DNA of 64,000 nt, from contig OX485805.1 of the NCBI GenBank assembly GCA_950295325.1, forward strand, positions 32,663,501 to 32,727,500. Direction: 5' to 3'. A program made the translations under genes and the position numbers. Under the pieces are notes generated by a model, which was not told the DNA's origin, made no database searches, and saw nothing but the letters and a program-made list of their open reading frames with translations. The number at the start of each line of letters is the position of its first letter. Positions within the stretch are counted from its first letter, which is position 1. This DNA comes from Polytrichum commune. Its lineage: Eukaryota > Streptophyta > Polytrichopsida > Polytrichales > Polytrichaceae. Shown here one piece after another: positions 11,651 to 25,615 of this stretch.

Positions 11651-14600
11651 CAGTGGTCAAGAATTTGTACACTCTAACCTCCCTAATATCATGCTTGTGG
11701 CAACCAAAGTGCATGTGGTATTATGGGGGTATGTAGTGTTAACATGGATACATGATAATAGAGAATTAGTGTAGTGTGTGACATTATGGAATAACAAAGT
11801 CAATATTGTAACAATGACAATAATTACAATGATGACATTGTGATGCGTACAAGTGTGTGGTTTGAATTTTTGGTGGATTACTTTAATGTCACAACCCACG
11901 ATATATGGGATGGAAATGTGAGAATAAGGAGGGAGATTTGACTAAGAACATCACTTCCCTAGGGTTTAGGGATATAAGCAAGGGAGTGACATTAACGAGG
12001 GCGAGATTACAAAGGTTGGGGTGTACACAAATTACCATCATGCATACCAGAATAACTTCCTATTTAGTGTAGATGAGGTTAATGTGGGCACCTCCAGCCC
12101 TGTGGAATCATCTAGCTGACAAATTCAAGCATTAGAAGCTTGAGCAAGTTAGTAATTGTGAATTAGGACCAATGAAATTTGGAATCGTTGAAATCAAAGT
12201 TGAGGAAGGTGTTGATCTAGGCTCTAGAATCAAATATTCTTTGCTTCCCAATCTGGTGTTATAGGGGGGATATCTTCCTTTGTTCAATGTTGTGTAAGTG
12301 GACAACAATACTAGCAGTTTCTACATGGGCCATTTGCCAATTAAAATCAAGTTTCTAAACCAATATTGATTGTGTTATGTCTATAAAGTGGTCATGGGTA
12401 AGCTAAAATGTTGTTGAACTGACATTTCATTATAAAATACCACAATAAATGTTGGTTCGCACCTCACAACCACATACCACCTCCTAATTTACCTAGCTCA
12501 CCCACAAAAATCAGGTGTGTTAAGGCTCAGTGGGTAGCACTCCTAATTATGGAAAGTGATGGGTGTAGTTTGATTTCCATGAAAGTGATTAACCCAAATA
12601 TCATCGAGATGATGGCTAAATCAACATGTATCACTCATCCACTAAATTAGGGCGATTGTATTGTTAATTAGGAATAAAAAATAGGTGTCTGACTAAGGAA
12701 GCTAACCGAATTAGCCTCATCTCCCATAGTCATGGTAACCACATAGTAGCCATGTGAAGCTTGAATGTGGACTTGTTATGCAGACATTTGTACCAATTGC
12801 CAGTTGAGAATTTTAAGAAGAAGGTTAATTGATTTCTAGGAAAACAACAACATCGGCATTAAGTCATTAATTATAATTCGTTGGTGGTTCCAGAATTCTG
12901 TCGTTGAGGATGTACTTACTCAAAAATAAATAAATAAATAAACGGTTCATGAGTGTTTGGCAATGTCCTTCAGCTGCGATCTAGAATTAAGAGCCAAGAA
13001 GTAGCTCAAATGTGGGGAATATTTTGTAGAATAATGCCAGTCCCACAAAACACTCTTATGGATCTGAATAATGTTATGAATGATGCCCCAAGGGGTGCAT
13101 CTTTCACAACACGTATGAGTATATGTGAGTGCACAAAATGGATATTAATTAGAACTTCGCCATGCTATGTACATACATATCCTACACAAATTGTATCTCA
13201 TGGTTATTTACATGTATGAGGAAGCTCTAGAAAATGTATAATATTTGTACTTGTATGGTAGTGTCACTAGACTTCATGGGATACGTATTTAATATTAGAT
13301 GAACCTAGGATGAATCATTTTCTCATTTCCTTAACTCATTCATACTTGCATGGAAGAAGCAATATTCAGGTTTTGGAAGGGGTTGTTGAGCTAAGAACGA
13401 GGCCACTCCTTACTTAGGGTTGCAAGAGGAACGGGCCACACTCTTTGTGGAGGTTGATCAAATGGAATGCCAATGGTTGATTCAAATCATTATTGCAGGC
13501 ATTAGGTGACTTGGAAGTTAGGTCTTGTTGCAAAGGCTAGCAAAAAGAGTCCGTTGAAATTGCAAAGGTGCTCAAAACTCCTCCTTTCCTCATTCTTTTT
13601 GTGTGTTTCACATTGCCCCTACCTCCTTTGGGGTGCTCATCACAGTAGCGGTTTGTGCATTTGATTGTGACAGCAACAATAGATGTTTGTAGATAATTTT
13701 TTCATCAATTAAATTCTTGGTTTTGAATTGAGAGCATAATGTTGTCTTGTCTCCGAATTAAGTTGTGGCTATCATCAAAGCATGCATGGTAGTCACTAAT
13801 TAAAAAGTGGCATAAAATGGGTTAAGTAGCTTTCTTTTGTTCAAGATACTCCAAAATTGAATTGGTGTATGAACTAAGGATGTAGGCAAGGAAAGTCAAG
13901 ACACTAACACACATGAAGCTAGAATTGTCAAAAAAATGGTAGACCAGAATATCGGCTCCAATAAGGTTTGGTTTCTTGGGAGGGTTTATAAGATGTGTAA
14001 AAAATTCGGTAATCATCGGGTGGAGTATAGGGATTCAATTGACTTGATGGACTGTCCATCAAACATGGAGATTGGCTAATTTGGTATCAAAAACAAACTA
14101 ACAACAAATGGACTTACGATCATACTAATCATTTGATGAAAAACTTAGGAACCATAATTATAATAGCTTCTATGACATATATTGTAAGTGTTAAAGACTC
14201 ATATGCTTATGAGTTACATCCAAGGGATGAAAAAGTCTCCAAAAACTTATTGAATGCTAGGGTTTTGCATTATACATATGATAAGGGTGATTGTTATTCA
14301 AAAATATATATGTACCCTTTTGTTAATGATTATATATGAATGCAATTTTTTTATGTATACATATTTTCACTTATATTTTTATCATTGAAATTGTACGTGT
14401 ATTGCTTGATTTTACTTCTTTTTTTGAACTTGTACATAGGGGGTTTTAGAGTATGTTGCGAACACACATGGTCATTGGTTTTTTAATGAAAGGTGCAACC
14501 GTAAGGAGTGACGCATACATTGAGCATACATTTCCACATCCATAGGTGCGTTGTGATATAGATGCAAACATTTTATCCTTAAGTCTATCAAGAATTGGTC

Positions 14601-16612
14601 ATAGCTAGAATCATAAGTAATCGATTGACAATTTTTTTCTCACCAATAGCAAGAGACCTGTATTATTATTATTATTATTATTATTATTCAATTTGTTCTT
14701 GTGTCTTATCAGCACTTGACGTGTGAACAATGTTTCCCGTAATCAATCAAACTCCAATTCAAAAAGAACCGGATAACATGTCAACTAGTACAATATATTC
14801 TTCTATTAAAAAGAGGTTGAAGATGTCCTAAGTACACCAAGAGGCTTATTTGCACAAGCTACAAGCCGTAACATTCTTCAACTGCAACATTTTGGAAATG
14901 TATATATTTTTATATATAACGAGTTTAAGCAATATAGATGGTATGAAAGAATAATTTATGACTCCAAAAAAATATAAATATTCTCAAGAACTCTTGAAAT
15001 AAGAGTCCAAAGATCTTTGGTGTTGCCTACCCAAGTTAGCAACTGTCATCTTATCTAAACTCTCTACTAAATTTTGAAAACTAAGAATTTTATTAACACC
15101 AAAATATGAAGAGTTCTCTAATAAGAAACTACACAGCAATGATGCATGACGTTTAGCATCAAGATACTGGTGTTACTGTATCACCATGAGTACAAGACAA
15201 CATACTAGGCAGGAGGCCACTCTAACCCTAACCATGTTCATTCTACACTAGAACCCCTAATTATCATTAAGTTCCCCATGATAAGTGAAGTTCCCAAGTA
15301 GTTCTCGAGTGAAAATGGATGTATTTTAGATGCACATAACGTAGATGAAAGGAATTTCAGCATTACCTACCTCTTTACTATGACAAAACGGAGATTCTAA
15401 ATGTCGAATTATCGAGCGTCGCAGTCGTATAAAAGAGAGAGTTTTGAGCTAAAAAGTTTGGTCTCGCAAAAATGTGTCGTAATATCGAGGGTGTCGTATA
15501 AATGAGCATCACATTAACGAGGTTAGACTGTATGAGCATTAATGCACTCAATGCGACATCAACTGCACCAAAATAATCAGGTGAATTTTTTTTCACCTTT
15601 TAGAGCAACAACTTGGGGAAATGGGTTCCAAAGTCAACGGAATAACACGTTCTAACAGGTCAGTGCCCATGCCGCATCAAATGTCACGTACGCAACCTAC
15701 GTTTGTCGCCAACACATGAGCCATGATAGCTCCTCGCTTGTGACCTAAGAAAATGCATTGCATCAAATATATCACCTACCTTAAAGTTGGATACAACAAA
15801 CAAACAAAACAAAGTCAACTGACATTCTTCATTTTATGCATTGTGCAACCAACATGCCATGGGATACTCATAAAAACCCCAAAAGAAAACCAGAGGCATT
15901 ATAGAATATATGTGTGTTTGGGTGGGAATACATATATATAGTTAGTTAGTTAAGTTAAGTTAAGTTATATAGCTGTGCATATTGGACCGATTCATCTGCA
16001 GATTCTCATCACCAACAATTGAATCTGTCTATACACAGATACCAAGAGCACATGTGTAACTTCGATCACACTTATATTACATATCACACACGTGGGAAGA
16101 ATGACAACGTTTTTCTTAACGCCAACATCACCTGCTCACTTTGTTAATATATAGACACGAGCACATATATACAAACGCACTCGAAACTCATTTCCTTTCC
16201 TTCATTATGAGCATGCTTTTATCGCATGTGAGGCTGTGAGCCACATATATATATGTATATATATACAACACTTTGTACACAAAACAAGTCAAGACGTGCG
16301 ATGAATAAAAAAGTACTCGGGAACCGCATCACCTCTTGTACGATGCGTCGTCCCACCGGCACCACTTCAACTTGACAAAGTGTAAGTTACTTCAAGTATA
16401 TATATATGGATGGAGATCCTAATTAAGTGGTATAATAATTCTCTTACAACATCCTAGTATCCTATATACAACATCCTTGTGACCAAGTGGACGGTTCACT
16501 TGGTAAGGTAGTTTGGTCCATGCACTTGGTTGCATGGCCGGTTTGCTCTTTGTGAGTCAATAGGTACCCGTGGTGGTCGGCGCCAAATTAATGGGAGAGG
16601 CATGGTGTAGTA
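11651..16612. other. Gene-less AT-rich intergenic DNA
   Basis: About 5 kb without a supportable gene. Open frames here are short, AT-rich and without domains (for example 68 codons at 14133-14339). A (TTA)n microsatellite is at about 14661-14689, an AAAT run near 12930-12950, and alternating TA-rich tracts at about 15930-15970 and 16240-16265. Nothing else stands out. Confidence 0.5.
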
Positions 16613-17769
16613 CCGTACGTTAAGGGCAGCTTCGGCGCTCTCTTGCCGAATAATTATTAAAAGTAAAAAAAAGTGTTCGGCGGCAAAAAAAAAATTACTA
16701 AAAATTTCGGCATTTTAAATAGTTTAATAATGCAATTTCGGCATACATCCGAGAAGTTATTACCTAACGGTAAACAAGAATGTTTATTCACGATTTCACA
16801 ATTTGTGTGAAGAGTTTTACAAAAGATATAAATCTTTCACGATTTTGTGAAGAGTTGAGAATGCTCTGTGCTTTATACAAGTAGAGTGGAGTTGTGTTCA
16901 ACAATGCATATGGGATATGTAAAGTTTGAGGTGAAGCACCTAGTTAGACTTCATTTTTATAACACGCATAACTTTTGCATAGAGTCTTCAAATGACATAA
17001 AATTTGTTGGAGGTGAAAGATTACTTGATTTCTAAACTTTTCTTAGAGCAACAAAATTCCAAAAAAGTTGATCTTCTATGCACAAATGAGCTCCGAAAAA
17101 CTGTTATGAACGCATTTTAATTTTTTGATCTTTACACGGCTGCAATGTTTTGTCCATATCTTTTGCATAAAGATTTATTTTCACACAAAACTTGTTGGGG
17201 GTGGAAGATTACTTGATTTCTAAACTTTTCTTAGAGCAACAAAATTCCAAAAAAGTTGATCTTCTATGCACAAATGAGCTCCGAAAAACTGTTATGAACG
17301 CATTTTAATTTTTTGATCTTTACACGGCTGCAATGTTTTGTCCATATCTTTTGCATAAAGATTTATTTTGACACAAAACTTGTTGGGGGTGGAAGATTAC
17401 TTGATTTCTCAACTTTTGTTAGTTGGACAAAATTCTATAAAACTTCATCTTCTATGCTCAATTGGACTCCAAAAAATTGTGTACAACACATTTGAAAAGC
17501 CTCACTTAGAGTCTTGCTACTTCTTAACCCATATTCTTTGTGGACTAATGTAAGTGAGCTTGATTACAAAATGAGCACCTTCTCTCCATCAGAATTCATA
17601 TATGCTTCCAGTGTAAGTAAAATTCTTGTGAGAAGTTAAAATTTCTTACTTTTCGGCAATTTTGAAAATTAATTAATTTTATATTCGGCAAAAAATGTCA
17701 ATAATTTTCCAAAATTTTCGGCGTCTATTTTTAGAATTATTTTGTGCCGAAGCTGCCCTTAACGTACGG
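16613..17769. mobile_element. 1.16-kb non-autonomous TIR element with TTCGGC subterminal repeats
   Basis: The left end CCGTACGTTAAGGGCAGCTT and the right end AAGCTGCCCTTAACGTACGG are perfect inverted repeats, extending through TTCGGC to 24 bp. TA flanks both ends, consistent with a TA target duplication. TTAA occurs inside both TIRs, so a TTAA target with GGGCAGC ends is an alternative reading. Both subterminal regions hold several TTCGGC/GCCGAA words, as transposase-binding sites often do. The middle carries three copies of a 187/188-bp tandem unit ('gattacttgatttct' at 17020, 17207 and 17395). No transposase ORF is present. Confidence 0.8.
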
Positions 17770-17884
17770 TAGTACTCCATCAACCGAAACCACAACCACT
17801 ATAATATTGTCACAACATCGGCAACAATATTGTACGGGTTTCGTGAGTTAGGTGGCCAGATCGCAACTTGCTCATCACAAGGAA

Positions 17885-18120
17885 GAGAGGGAATTATTGT
17901 ATGCAAGTGTACCTCTCATCCATCCAACATTAAAATTGACCCCCTACAAGTTTGTTGCCGATTTGTCTCAACTGACTTTGTATACACTAATTTGGGGTCC
18001 TTAACGCTAATTCCGTTGTCAAATCCACTATAAAAGGTAATCTCTAGGCTACATATTATTGTAGGGCTTTTATATGTTGGATGGATGAGAGGTGCACTTG
18101 GATATGATAACTCCCTCCCT
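17885..18120. mobile_element. MITE family M1, copy 2
   Basis: It starts GAGAGGGAATTATTGTATGC and ends with the near-inverse 'gatatgataactccctccct'. Its internal text ('tttgttg', 'gtcaaatccact', 'tagggcttttat', 'gttggat') parallels copy 1 at 11420-11650. It lies 115 bp beyond the 1.16-kb TIR element. Confidence 0.7.
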
Positions 18121-21100
18121 TTGGCAACAAGCATTGGCATCCTCGTGAATAAGGTAGGTGGATGTTAAGTGGCATGTTTTCTTAATCGGACCCCTGTATT
18201 TGATTGGTACGTGGTTTGGTGGGGATCAAAAAGCGAACATCATAAAGAAACATGTTAAAACAAGATTGGACTACGTCTTCAAATACTAAGAACTACTCTA
18301 CACTCGATAATGAACACAACTGGGAGGACCTACTATATGTATCCAGTGAAGAAATCAACAAACATGCACTTCCGAAAACCATAACTGAATGAAGGGAGGT
18401 CCGATTCTCAACCTGCTTTTTGCGTATGTTTCGTCGTAGAATTGCTAATGCAACACAAGTTTTTTTAAGTTTTTTTTTTTAATTGTTTGGGGGTAACATG
18501 AAAAATGAACCAAACTACACCCACATGCCGTATACATAATGGCCACTGGCGAGGTTCGGCTGCCTGACTCAGCTACTTGTTATTGAGTTAGCCTGACTAA
18601 CCAAAAAGCCGTTCTTCAGCCCTAGCCTGGACCAGTTCCGCACGGAGCCCAATGGCTTTCGCAATCTGATTTAATTGAAAGCTGTGAAGGGCAGGGGGTC
18701 ACGAAAGCCAGATTACACCAAATCCCGAATCTCTGCCAGTACAGCAAAGGAAGGAAGCTCGAGTCTAGGCTTGAGGCCCCCCTTCACACCCAAGGTAGAC
18801 GGGTGGGTCTTAAATGGTTAGAGTAGAGGCGCCCATAACCGATCACTTGAGAGATTTTGTGGTTTTTCCCGTGTAGGAAGATAGAAAGCAGGAGGATTGT
18901 GGATTTTTCGGTAATTTTATTCTTTAAATTGAAATTAATGTGATTTTTTGAAGTCAAAAGTTGGTCCGAACACGAATGTCTAGAGAGTATGTCATAATTG
19001 TTCATTTTGAGACGAATTCCTCCTCACTTCAACACTTGAAACCGGGGTCATGTGTCATGACACTATCAGTTTCTTGGTGATACTATAACCGAAGTTGGAA
19101 ACTTAGGGTTAGTTTCCATGCATGCCACTTCACCCACCAAATTCTGCTGGAAATGTAGATGTCATCATGTGGAATCTACATTTCCACTAGAATTTGGTGG
19201 ATGAGACGGCCTACATGAAAAAGAACCTTAGGAACCGTGAAACCTGGAACCTTGTTTTTAACCTGCCACCCACGAAAAGAAACTATCGGGGAATTCAATC
19301 CCAACCTGATCGAAATTAAGGCACCCTATAGATTCCCGACGGGATTCCGATCATGGATAAATGCCTCTACTCTACCTTTTGCAAGTCTGCACCCACCAAT
19401 GAATGGGGAGAACTGACTGCTCCTTAATTACAAAATGAACAGGTAAAGTTTGAAGAATAACCAGTTCAAATTCAAGACTTCATGAAAAGTACCAATCATT
19501 TAGGGGAATTTGTGGGATATCTCTCAAATTAATAAAGACAAACCGGAAGATCACAACATGTAACCGGTTGGACTTAGAAACACTAGGATTTTGACCGATT
19601 ATGCCCAGATTTTGAGTCCCCGGACACTAGCACCCACCTCTCCTATTAGGATCATATGCAACATGTGATTAAACTTAGTACGAGATGATGAGGAAATCCA
19701 AATTGAGGCCGGAGCAATTTTCCTTGTGATTTTTAGAGCTATATGAACATATCTCATTCATTATCAAAGTGAAGACCGAATCTCTTTTAGTTATGTTGAT
19801 CGTTGAATCCACAATATTTAGTAAAGACCTCTCAATTGGCTCTCAACCTCTCCAAGATAGTGATGCAACCAAGTATCATTCAATTTTATTTGAGTGGTGA
19901 ATAGTTGGGTGTGGATCTAAGAATGGACATCAAAAAGACATGGGTTGAAATAAGATAGGATTACGTGCTCTAAATTCATTAACCATTCTAGACCATGGGG
20001 AGGTTGCTATCAATTTTTTATTAAAGCACGTGAGAAAAAAATGTAGGGTACTCTTAATTAAATAAAGCAAAAAATCATACAAATTTTGAAATAACTATAG
20101 CTTAACATTGGAAATGACCTATACAATTTTAAAACTAAAATAGAGTAGGTGAAATTTGTAGGTAGCATTTTATTTTTATTCAAAAAATAGGGTCTGTAAA
20201 CTTGGATGAACATGGAATATATGTGAGGTTCAATGAAAGTCTTTGGATTCGATAAGAAATTGCCTTAATTGACTAAAAATCATCGAATGTAGATGTTGGC
20301 TATGGATGAACCTCAAATGTATTGAAGGTTGAACTATTTGGCTTCAAGGGAAATGTCTTGTTGTGACAAAATTGAAATTGTGTGACCAATGGGGTTCAAA
20401 CCTCTCAACTTTCTATTTCCATTATTTATAATAACTTCAATATTTTTTTAATTCTATCGTGATGCTAGAACCTCTCACACATTCTGATCTTAGTAATGAT
20501 TTGGTCTTGTGTGCAAGTTTGGGGTGGTCAATTAGAGTTTCAAGATAGAGCTGGAATTTTTCAAGATAGTGATGCAACCAAGTATCACTCAATTTTATTT
20601 GCATGTGCCTTAATGTATTGTTTTCATTTTGTTATAACTAAGGTCAATTCATGTCTAGATTCCAAGATTTTGATAAATGATACAACTTACCAAAAAAAAG
20701 TTAATAAAATAATTCATGGTGTAAATTATATTTACCTATAGGGTCTCGAAAAATACCTTAAAGGTCCATCTTATCTACTAATAGGTTGCCAATCACTCAA
20801 GCATAAGAAGATAAGTAACCCATCCTTAATCAACCCCAACTGCACATGGTTTACAAAAGTACATAGCTCATGATCTAAGCTCCCATGTTTCAACCACAAT
20901 AGTCAACATAGTTGAAGAAACCTATACGATCATATAGTAACTTAGACAATCTTCACTTTGACAACGAACATGATATTCATATGAGTTCCAAAAGTTACGA
21001 GGAGAGTGGCTACCAACACGATTTGTGCTTTGCTAATTATCTGGCACTAATTAATTGCGTGTTCCATGGAGGAAAGTGTCTGCTTAAGACCTGCTTACCT

Positions 21101-22039
21101 TAAGTAGTGTAAAGGGAGCCTTACTGTGATACTACTAATTAAGTGGCTTGTGTCCGGACTTTGGTGGTGCAAATTAAAGCTGACTGCCTGTGAACTTGTC
21201 AGAAGTCTCGTTCCTTTGAAGCACCCGAGTTTTTTGTGTTTTGTTTTTTGAGCTGGCTGCTGGACTACTACTGCATGCATGTCTTACACAAACAGAACCG
21301 TTTAAATTCCCTATGCAAAATTAGGGTTAGGCATGTCCTACAGTGGTCTGGATGTACGTGTATTTTAACTCCATCTTCTCGAGGCAAAGTAAGTTGGCTT
21401 TGCAGAGGCCGGGGCTGCTCATAAGCTATCATATAAGTCATTTGCTGTGGTCAGCTCGCTACTAAGACTTCCACTTTTTGCACTTGCCATAATAACATAA
21501 CACACTCACCAGTGAAGAAGCTAGCTCGATCGTACACAAAAGGCCAGTCCTTCGCATAATATTGTAATGCTAGCTGGAAGTTAATTAAGTAGGGGCGCTT
21601 CAGAGTCCACTGTCCAAGAACACGGGGATCAATTTGAAGCAATTTGAGGTAAATGTAACCCTGAATTGGACTCTCCCTTGCATAACGTTATTTAGTGTCT
21701 TTTATGGTGTTATGTGGGTCATGGCTAAGGTTTTAGAAAAATGTGGAGGAATCCAAATATTAGGTTAGTTATAAAGATTGCCTAGATAGACTTGGGTCCG
21801 CAATGCTTGGAAGCACAACATGGCAATACGCAAACTATTTGACGTGGGCAACTTTAATTGCCACTCAACTTTGCGACGTTGGACTATCACTGCTCTACTT
21901 GTGTAATTCTGTTAGCAAATCAATGGTGCAGTAACTTGTGGACCTCTCCACCCTTATGGATGCTCAACTTTCCCAACTATGAAAATTTAGATATAGACAA
22001 TATATGAGCAACCTCCGCAAGCGACTTATACTCAAACAC
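18121..22039. other. Intergenic with small foldback and R3 copy
   Basis: No supportable gene. Contents: a 67-bp foldback at 19134-19200, the second R3 copy at about 19397-19609, and a pair of direct repeats sharing 'caagatagtgatgcaacc' at about 19855 and 20560. Short open frames have no domain signature. Confidence 0.5.
19134..19200. repeat. Short foldback, 27-bp arms
   Basis: The left arm CCACCAAATTCTGCTGG... (19134-19160) pairs with 19174-19200 with two mismatches around a 13-nt loop. Weaker complementarity continues outward on both sides ('cttagggttagtttccatg' against 'catgaaaaagaaccttag'), so this may be the core of a small MITE. It could give a short hairpin RNA if transcribed. Confidence 0.6.
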
Positions 22040-22780
22040 AACATATCCCCTTGATGTAACTTATGTCTTATTTCCCAAAACAACAACTTGGTTCCACCTC
22101 CTTGCCACATGTTCCAACCAACACCTCAGTACTCTACATACCAACAAACATGACAAAGCAGTCCATGCCATCATCAACACTATTCACAATCACCCCTCCA
22201 CATGGTGCTACACCTTGTACCATGCCAACCCATGCACCACCCTGACAACACAATCCCTTCATGGCTACTTTCATGCACATGCTATGCTCCCATCCGTATT
22301 TGCCTAGCCAGATTGCGCCCTAACATCTTATGCATCCTTGGTACCCACCCCAATGCCTCCCCGCCTTTTTACCCATCCCCACACACCAATATCCTCTTCA
22401 TTGAATTCGCATATTGTAATGACCGCTTCTCCATGAAAGCCACCCAACTAAAACATTCCAAATATACCCCTTTTCTCAATGTCACTCAACAACAACATGG
22501 TTGGACCTCTTCCAAACTTATAACACTTGTTGCGGGCACTAGAAGTGTTATCCACCACTCCACCATTGAACATCTTAAAGATCTTCACATTCCCATGACT
22601 CACATTCACAAACTCATGCAAAACATACAAAACAATGCCACCAAATATCTTACATATCTCATCCTCAATAAGCCTAAACTCGATAAAACCCAAATCCGTA
22701 CTCCTCCCCCATACCCTTTGCACTTCATATTCTACAAAGAAAGCAACACGACACATAAACACCCACCTACCGAAAGGTAG
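22040..22780 (+). pseudogene. Degenerate LINE-like retroelement fragment (C-terminal part)
   Basis: The frame 22202-22780 reads NILFIEFAYCNDRF, then KYTPFLN, GWTSSKLITLVAGTRSVIH, HKLMQNIQNNATKYLTYLIL and NKPKLDKTQ. This order resembles the C-terminal part of a class of non-LTR retroelement polyproteins, recalled rather than searched. Upstream coding-like text at 22040-22310 is in another frame, so at least one frameshift is present. The start at 22202 is simply the first ATG in frame. No reverse-transcriptase YxDD block is in the window. Treat it as a dead fragment. Confidence 0.45.
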
Positions 22781-22931
22781 GCACTAAGCCCTTGATCACT
22801 CATAAAGGGCCTACGTCCTAATATGACCATTGATCAACAGGCCAATCCCGCAAACTGGTAAAAATTGATCACTTTTTATTCTCATTGGTTAGTCTCACTA
22901 TGAATTTGAGAGCATGCCTCCTCCCTTTCTT

Positions 22932-23161
22932 GGTACTACATTGTTTTGTATAATTAGTGTGGGTTACCATTTGGAGTTATTACGCATTGATATAACATTT
23001 ACTAAGAGTATCATATTTTACCCAAATAACATAAGTAGTTAATATGCACACCAAAGAATTTGATATAACTTAGTTGTTAAGAAACGTTGATGTTGGTAAA
23101 AAGTTATAGCAACGTGTAACTCCGAATGGTAATCCACACTAATTAGACAAAATAGTGTACC
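22932..23161. mobile_element. 230-bp MITE family M2
   Basis: Inverted termini: 'ggtactacattgttttgtat' followed by 'aattagtgtgggttaccatt' on the left, and the near-complement 'aatggtaatccacactaatt', 'agacaaaatagtgtacc' on the right. There is no ORF. A decayed relative lies in opposite orientation at about 45125-45250. Confidence 0.7.
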
Positions 23162-25615
23162 GGTCAACTCTCATCACATGTCAAATAATCATAGCTCCCA
23201 CATCCGATATACCCTTCATCATGACATGACATTACTTTATATGCTCCACCACCAGCAAAGTCTTGACTAAAATGTGGATAGCGCCTTCCAGTCACTGCCT
23301 TCCTTGAAACACACAGCCTCCAATGGAAAGACTTAGACTTCACTGTCTTAAGTAATGTTATGGGGAACCTACGTAACCTTTCAAAAATGATTCTTCAAAA
23401 CATGAGTTGTTCTTTAAGCTTCATTTTCATGGTGTGGGTCATTTCAATCACCCTTCAAAATGATGCCATGTAGGAGACACCTCACTTTGCCTCTCCTTGG
23501 TCCTAGGCCTTCATCTAAAGGCCTTTGGTCCCCCCCCCCCCGGCGGACCGTGAATAGCTTCATCACCCTATATATGTCTAGTATCTATGACACCAGTACA
23601 TGGGATCGTTGGTGGAAGCGGCACATCTACTGCTACCCTAGATATTGCAAATGAGGTCAGATGAACTTCAGGGCCCTTGTGCAATGTCAGATGCCTACCT
23701 TACAGAGGCATATATGTACACAAGCTCCAACTTCCTAGTCCTTCTTTCCTGAAACTCGAGAAGTCAAAACCTTCAAACGTGATTAGGCCACATGCAGTCT
23801 CTCTGCATAATTCTTGATCAGGACGACTTCTTGAGAACATCACCAATTTCTCAACAAGAAGTCCGTGCCCAAGTTACCCGTTTGTGCTAGTTCAAAACAA
23901 AATTCATCATGGTTTACAAGAAGTTGCAGTAAGTAAGTAAATTGATCACGACACAACACCATACATACTTATTAACGTAGACGTGTGTGTCGTTTGGATG
24001 CATGTTTTGATCCCCTTTGCATTCGCTTCTCATCATAGGACATGCTGAAACACACAACCTGCAGCCAGTGCGGCGAGATGATGTATACTACTTGAATCAG
24101 CACATCCAAGTCGTGCCTGTATGTAGCCAGCCATTCGCCAGGCTCATGATTTCTGGAGCTCATGTGAATATTGTCGTCGTATTCAATATCAAAGCAAAGA
24201 TCCTCGCACGGCTCGGCTCATGCGCGCCACTGAACGTCCTCGTGCGATTTGTAGCTGCCTGCTCATCATCCAAGAGTACTACTGATCGATGGTGTTCTGG
24301 AGTGAGTGAGTGAGTTTGTCCGTCGCTTTATTAATTTACTTTGTCTCATTCCAAAGTCTCATTTGGCACACAGAACCGCGATTCGAGGCAACGATTTGTG
24401 GATTTGTTGTCGTTTCGAGGGCCTGGGCCTTTTTTGTTGTTGTTGTTGTTGGTGGTGGTGTCACGATCTCTGGATCGATCTCTTGTGTTTCAATTGAAGT
24501 TGCAAATTCTTTTGCTGCCATCCAACGCAGCCACACTAGTTTCAAGGCATGTACAGTCACTCTCTTTCTCTTTCTCTTTCTCTCTTATTTGGATCAATCT
24601 TCTGCCAGCGCAGTTGGGCATTTGTGGTGATTCAGCTCTTCAAAAAAAAATTTAATTTTTTTCCAGATGCACACGTGCCAAGGCTGCAGGCAATTTCGTA
24701 GAACGTGTGCGAAAGCTGCATTGGGCTTGACTTAAGGTACACAAAAGTTTGATTGGAAGCCACGTTTGGGTGTCGATTGCTGTTCATCTCAAGTAGGTCC
24801 ATTAATTGCTCTCAAGTTTTTAGGCGCTTAATTAATTGAGGGCTCCAATTTGATGGTTTACATTAATTATGTTATGTGCTAAGTTAAGCCACGTAAGTAG
24901 GTAGCCTTTTCATTGCAATAAGTACTAAGTTCAATGCCATCACTTTATAGGAGTGTTTTATGGTCCGGGAATCAAATGGCACTTTGATGCAAGCATCAAA
25001 AGTCATGTAAGAGAATATTGTGATTTGATATTTAAGTATATTTGGACGCAACACTCGTCCATGAAATAATAAGGGATGTGCACTCGTGGGGACAAAACAT
25101 CAAACGACAACAACAAAAATAGCAACACAATAACCACAACTTTGAATGTTTGTATTCCATGTTTGTCAACCGCCATATTTGTGTAGTTTTACAATCTAAT
25201 GTACATCATATTAGTAGTTAGAATTGTCCAAAATTCATGCATGAATCCAAATATACGTAAATCCTAGTTGATGGTACCTGAAAGGAATCCGTAAAACCTA
25301 TCCAAATTTTGACCTCGCAAGGTGCATGAAAGGTTTGGGAGCATACTTATTGGTGATGGGTACCAGTCTTCTTCTTTTTTCCATTCTTGAGAAGAAGGCA
25401 ACATGGCCAAAGGGATCCAAAGTGCTAGAGCATTGTTGGTTTTTGTGAAGTTTTTATGTAAACTTAGTGGTGGCTCCGTATGTGGGAGATTGAGGCAATA
25501 AGGCTCCATGTAGGATTAATTGACAATCTAAGGAATACCTTCATTCATGTGGTCCATATTGGTGACAACAATCTTAGGTATTCATCCTCTTCTAATTACA
25601 TAACGCATTTTTGCC
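23162..25615. other. Intergenic, no supported gene
   Basis: A CT-rich and GTT-rich stretch at about 24300-24620 ((TTGTTG)n, (TCTTTC)n) gives several overlapping open frames in different frames, the mark of low complexity rather than coding. A C-run lies at about 23531-23540. Nothing else is identified. Confidence 0.4.

Noticed and set aside
14133-14339. 68-codon ORF with a signal-like N-terminus
   Set aside because: AT-rich, isolated, no promoter, splice or domain evidence.
22448-22762. Minus-strand 104-codon frame
   Set aside because: It is antisense to the LINE-like fragment, which has the recognisable motif order.
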